From contig JASJBY010000263.1 in assembly GCA_030066245.1 (NCBI GenBank), positions 1 to 7,765 of the forward strand: a DNA stretch of 7,765 nucleotides, in the 5' to 3' direction. The notes below the pieces were generated by a model that searched no databases, had not been told where the DNA came from, and saw only the letters and a list, made by a program, of their open reading frames with translations. Below, in pieces: positions 7,034 to 7,765 of this stretch. Every line of letters begins with the position of its first letter. Position 1 is the first letter of the stretch. Made by a program: the position numbers and the translations under genes. The stretch is from Gammaproteobacteria bacterium (GTDB lineage Bacteria; Pseudomonadota; Gammaproteobacteria; JAABTG01).

Positions 7034-7385
7034 AGCAGGTGACGTGCAGAATGGCGTTGATGTCCTTGGGCTTGAGTTCGGCTACGAGCTTGCACAGTTC
7101 CACGGTCGGCTTGGCAATCACCGTGACCCCCCGCCTACGGGCCTCTTCCAGCACCTCGGGCATCACCGGGAGGCTGCCGTAGGTCCCCGTGCCCACGTAG
7201 AGGGTATCGCCGTGCCACGGAATACTCTCCGCAGCTGACAAAGGCGTGTGTCCGTAGCGGCTTCGGTACGCCTTGGACGGCTTCTTGCTTCGTTTGCGCA
7301 CCCGCCCCTCCTCGATAACCACATCGTGGTCGAAGCGTGTGCCGTCGACTTCAAGCATTCCGAAAGAAACCAGCCTTGCGTGCAT
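7032..7385 (-). CDS. Mth938-like domain protein (DUF498/COG1504 family)
   Basis: This 117-residue soluble protein of the Mth938 family adopts a small alpha/beta fold; its biochemical role in bacteria is not established. Family features visible here are an N-terminal strand region with DHDVVIEEGRVRKR, the block LYVGTGTYGSLPVMPE at about 62-77 with its Gly-rich turn, then a helix and GVTVIAKPT, and the C-terminal NAILHVTC that ends many members. The start is well fixed. An in-frame TGA sits one codon upstream of the ATG at 7385-7383, so it cannot be longer, and GGAGA (7398-7394 on the - strand) lies 8 bases before it. It converges on the second CBS gene and is not in its operon. Eukaryotic relatives include NDUFAF3, a complex I assembly factor, and AAMDC; carrying that role over to this protein is not justified by sequence alone. 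Confidence 0.9.
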   Translation of the reverse strand: MHARLVSFGMLEVDGTRFDHDVVIEEGRVRKRSKKPSKAYRSRYGHTPLSAAESIPWHGDTLYVGTGTYGSLPVMPEVLEEARRRGVTVIAKPTVELCKLVAELKPKDINAILHVTC

Positions 7386-7404
7386 GCTTCAGTCTCCGCT
7401 TGAG

Positions 7405-7431
7405 CCGTTGCCTCGGGGGCAGAGGCAACGG
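7405..7431 (-). repeat. Strong hairpin in the leader of the Mth938-like gene
   Basis: CCGTTGCCTC (7405-7414) and GAGGCAACGG (7422-7431) form a perfect 10-bp stem with a 7-base loop. It lies 19 bases upstream of the start codon of the - strand gene. No T tract follows on either strand, so it is more likely a leader structure or operator-like dyad than a terminator. Confidence 0.6.
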
Positions 7432-7736
7432 ACGTCCGGACATAAGAGAAAGATAGCCCACGGGAGGGTATCGGGGAGCTCATCTCCGCGCCGCATATTC
7501 GACAACTGCCACAGGCCAAGACATTTCAGCACGGATTTCTCACCAGGCGGACCTCGGAGCGCAGATTATGTTGGCAAATTCAACACATTGGCATCACCGA
7601 GCCGGTCTTCTTTAGCAACAGTCTGTCCGATCCGGTTCCTGACCCACTCTGGCTTTCCATCTTGAGACATTGCTACAGCTTAGCCTCTGGGGACGAGCGC
7701 CCAATCTGCTTTGCCAGCGCGACCCAAGATTCCGAC

Positions 7737-7756
7737 AAAATCGCCGGGAGCGATTT
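7737..7756. terminator. Symmetrical A/T-flanked hairpin, possible bidirectional terminator
   Basis: AAAATCGC (7737-7744) and GCGATTTT (7749 or 7750-7756 side) form a perfect 8-bp stem around a 5-base loop. A-run and T-run flanks on both strands give the form of a short bidirectional intrinsic terminator. It could end a gene lying beyond the right edge. The GC core is only 4 bp, so strength is doubtful. Confidence 0.35.
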
Positions 7757-7765
7757 TCAACAGCG

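Larger units (their letters stand above)
7386..7765. other. Region upstream of the Mth938-like gene, no solid gene
   Basis: It must carry the promoter of the - strand Mth938-like gene, but no good -35/-10 pair is visible; CATAAT on the - strand (about 7574-7569) is the best -10-like string. The part from about 7440 onward looks less GC-rich than the genes. The only gene-like trace is a 34-codon - strand frame (7670-7566), starting MSQDGKPEWV and lacking a convincing ribosome binding site. Two strong hairpins are listed separately. Confidence 0.5.

Overview
The window is a GC-rich bacterial chromosome segment, most likely from a proteobacterium and probably a gammaproteobacterium. That placement rests on the tripartite RND pump genes, a subunit that closely matches the Vibrio-type Na+-translocating NADH:quinone reductase NqrF, and strong Shine-Dalgarno sequences. 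Species cannot be named from the sequence. Five protein-coding genes are supported on the + strand (one cut by the left edge) and one on the - strand. No rRNA, tRNA, CRISPR array or complete insertion sequence was found.

Layout. Positions 1-3926 hold the end of an RND efflux operon: the C-terminal part of a periplasmic adaptor (HlyD/AcrA type), then a complete inner-membrane RND permease whose start codon lies inside the adaptor gene. Positions 3927-4480 hold no convincing gene, but contain a terminator-like hairpin and the leader of the next operon. Positions 4481-6149 hold nqrF, then after 37 bases a small two-CBS-domain (Bateman module) protein. A 357-base gap with foldable sequence follows, then a second, paralogous two-CBS protein (6507-7001). 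Converging on it from the right is a Mth938-like (DUF498) protein on the - strand (7032-7385), with a strong hairpin in its leader. The last 380 bases have no solid gene and look less GC-rich. They contain a perfect symmetrical hairpin near the right edge.

How the genes fit together. The adaptor and permease form an envelope-spanning proton-driven exporter; an outer-membrane channel would be needed from elsewhere. The unusual part is the middle. A bona fide nqrF is normally the last gene of nqrABCDEF, but here it stands without any other nqr gene and is followed by CBS proteins. My inference is that it feeds NADH electrons into an Nqr complex encoded elsewhere, or acts as a separate membrane NADH dehydrogenase module. 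One or both CBS proteins may couple it to adenylate or NAD(H) status. The Mth938-like protein belongs to a superfamily that includes a mitochondrial complex I assembly factor (NDUFAF3), but it is convergently transcribed here, so a link to NqrF is speculative.
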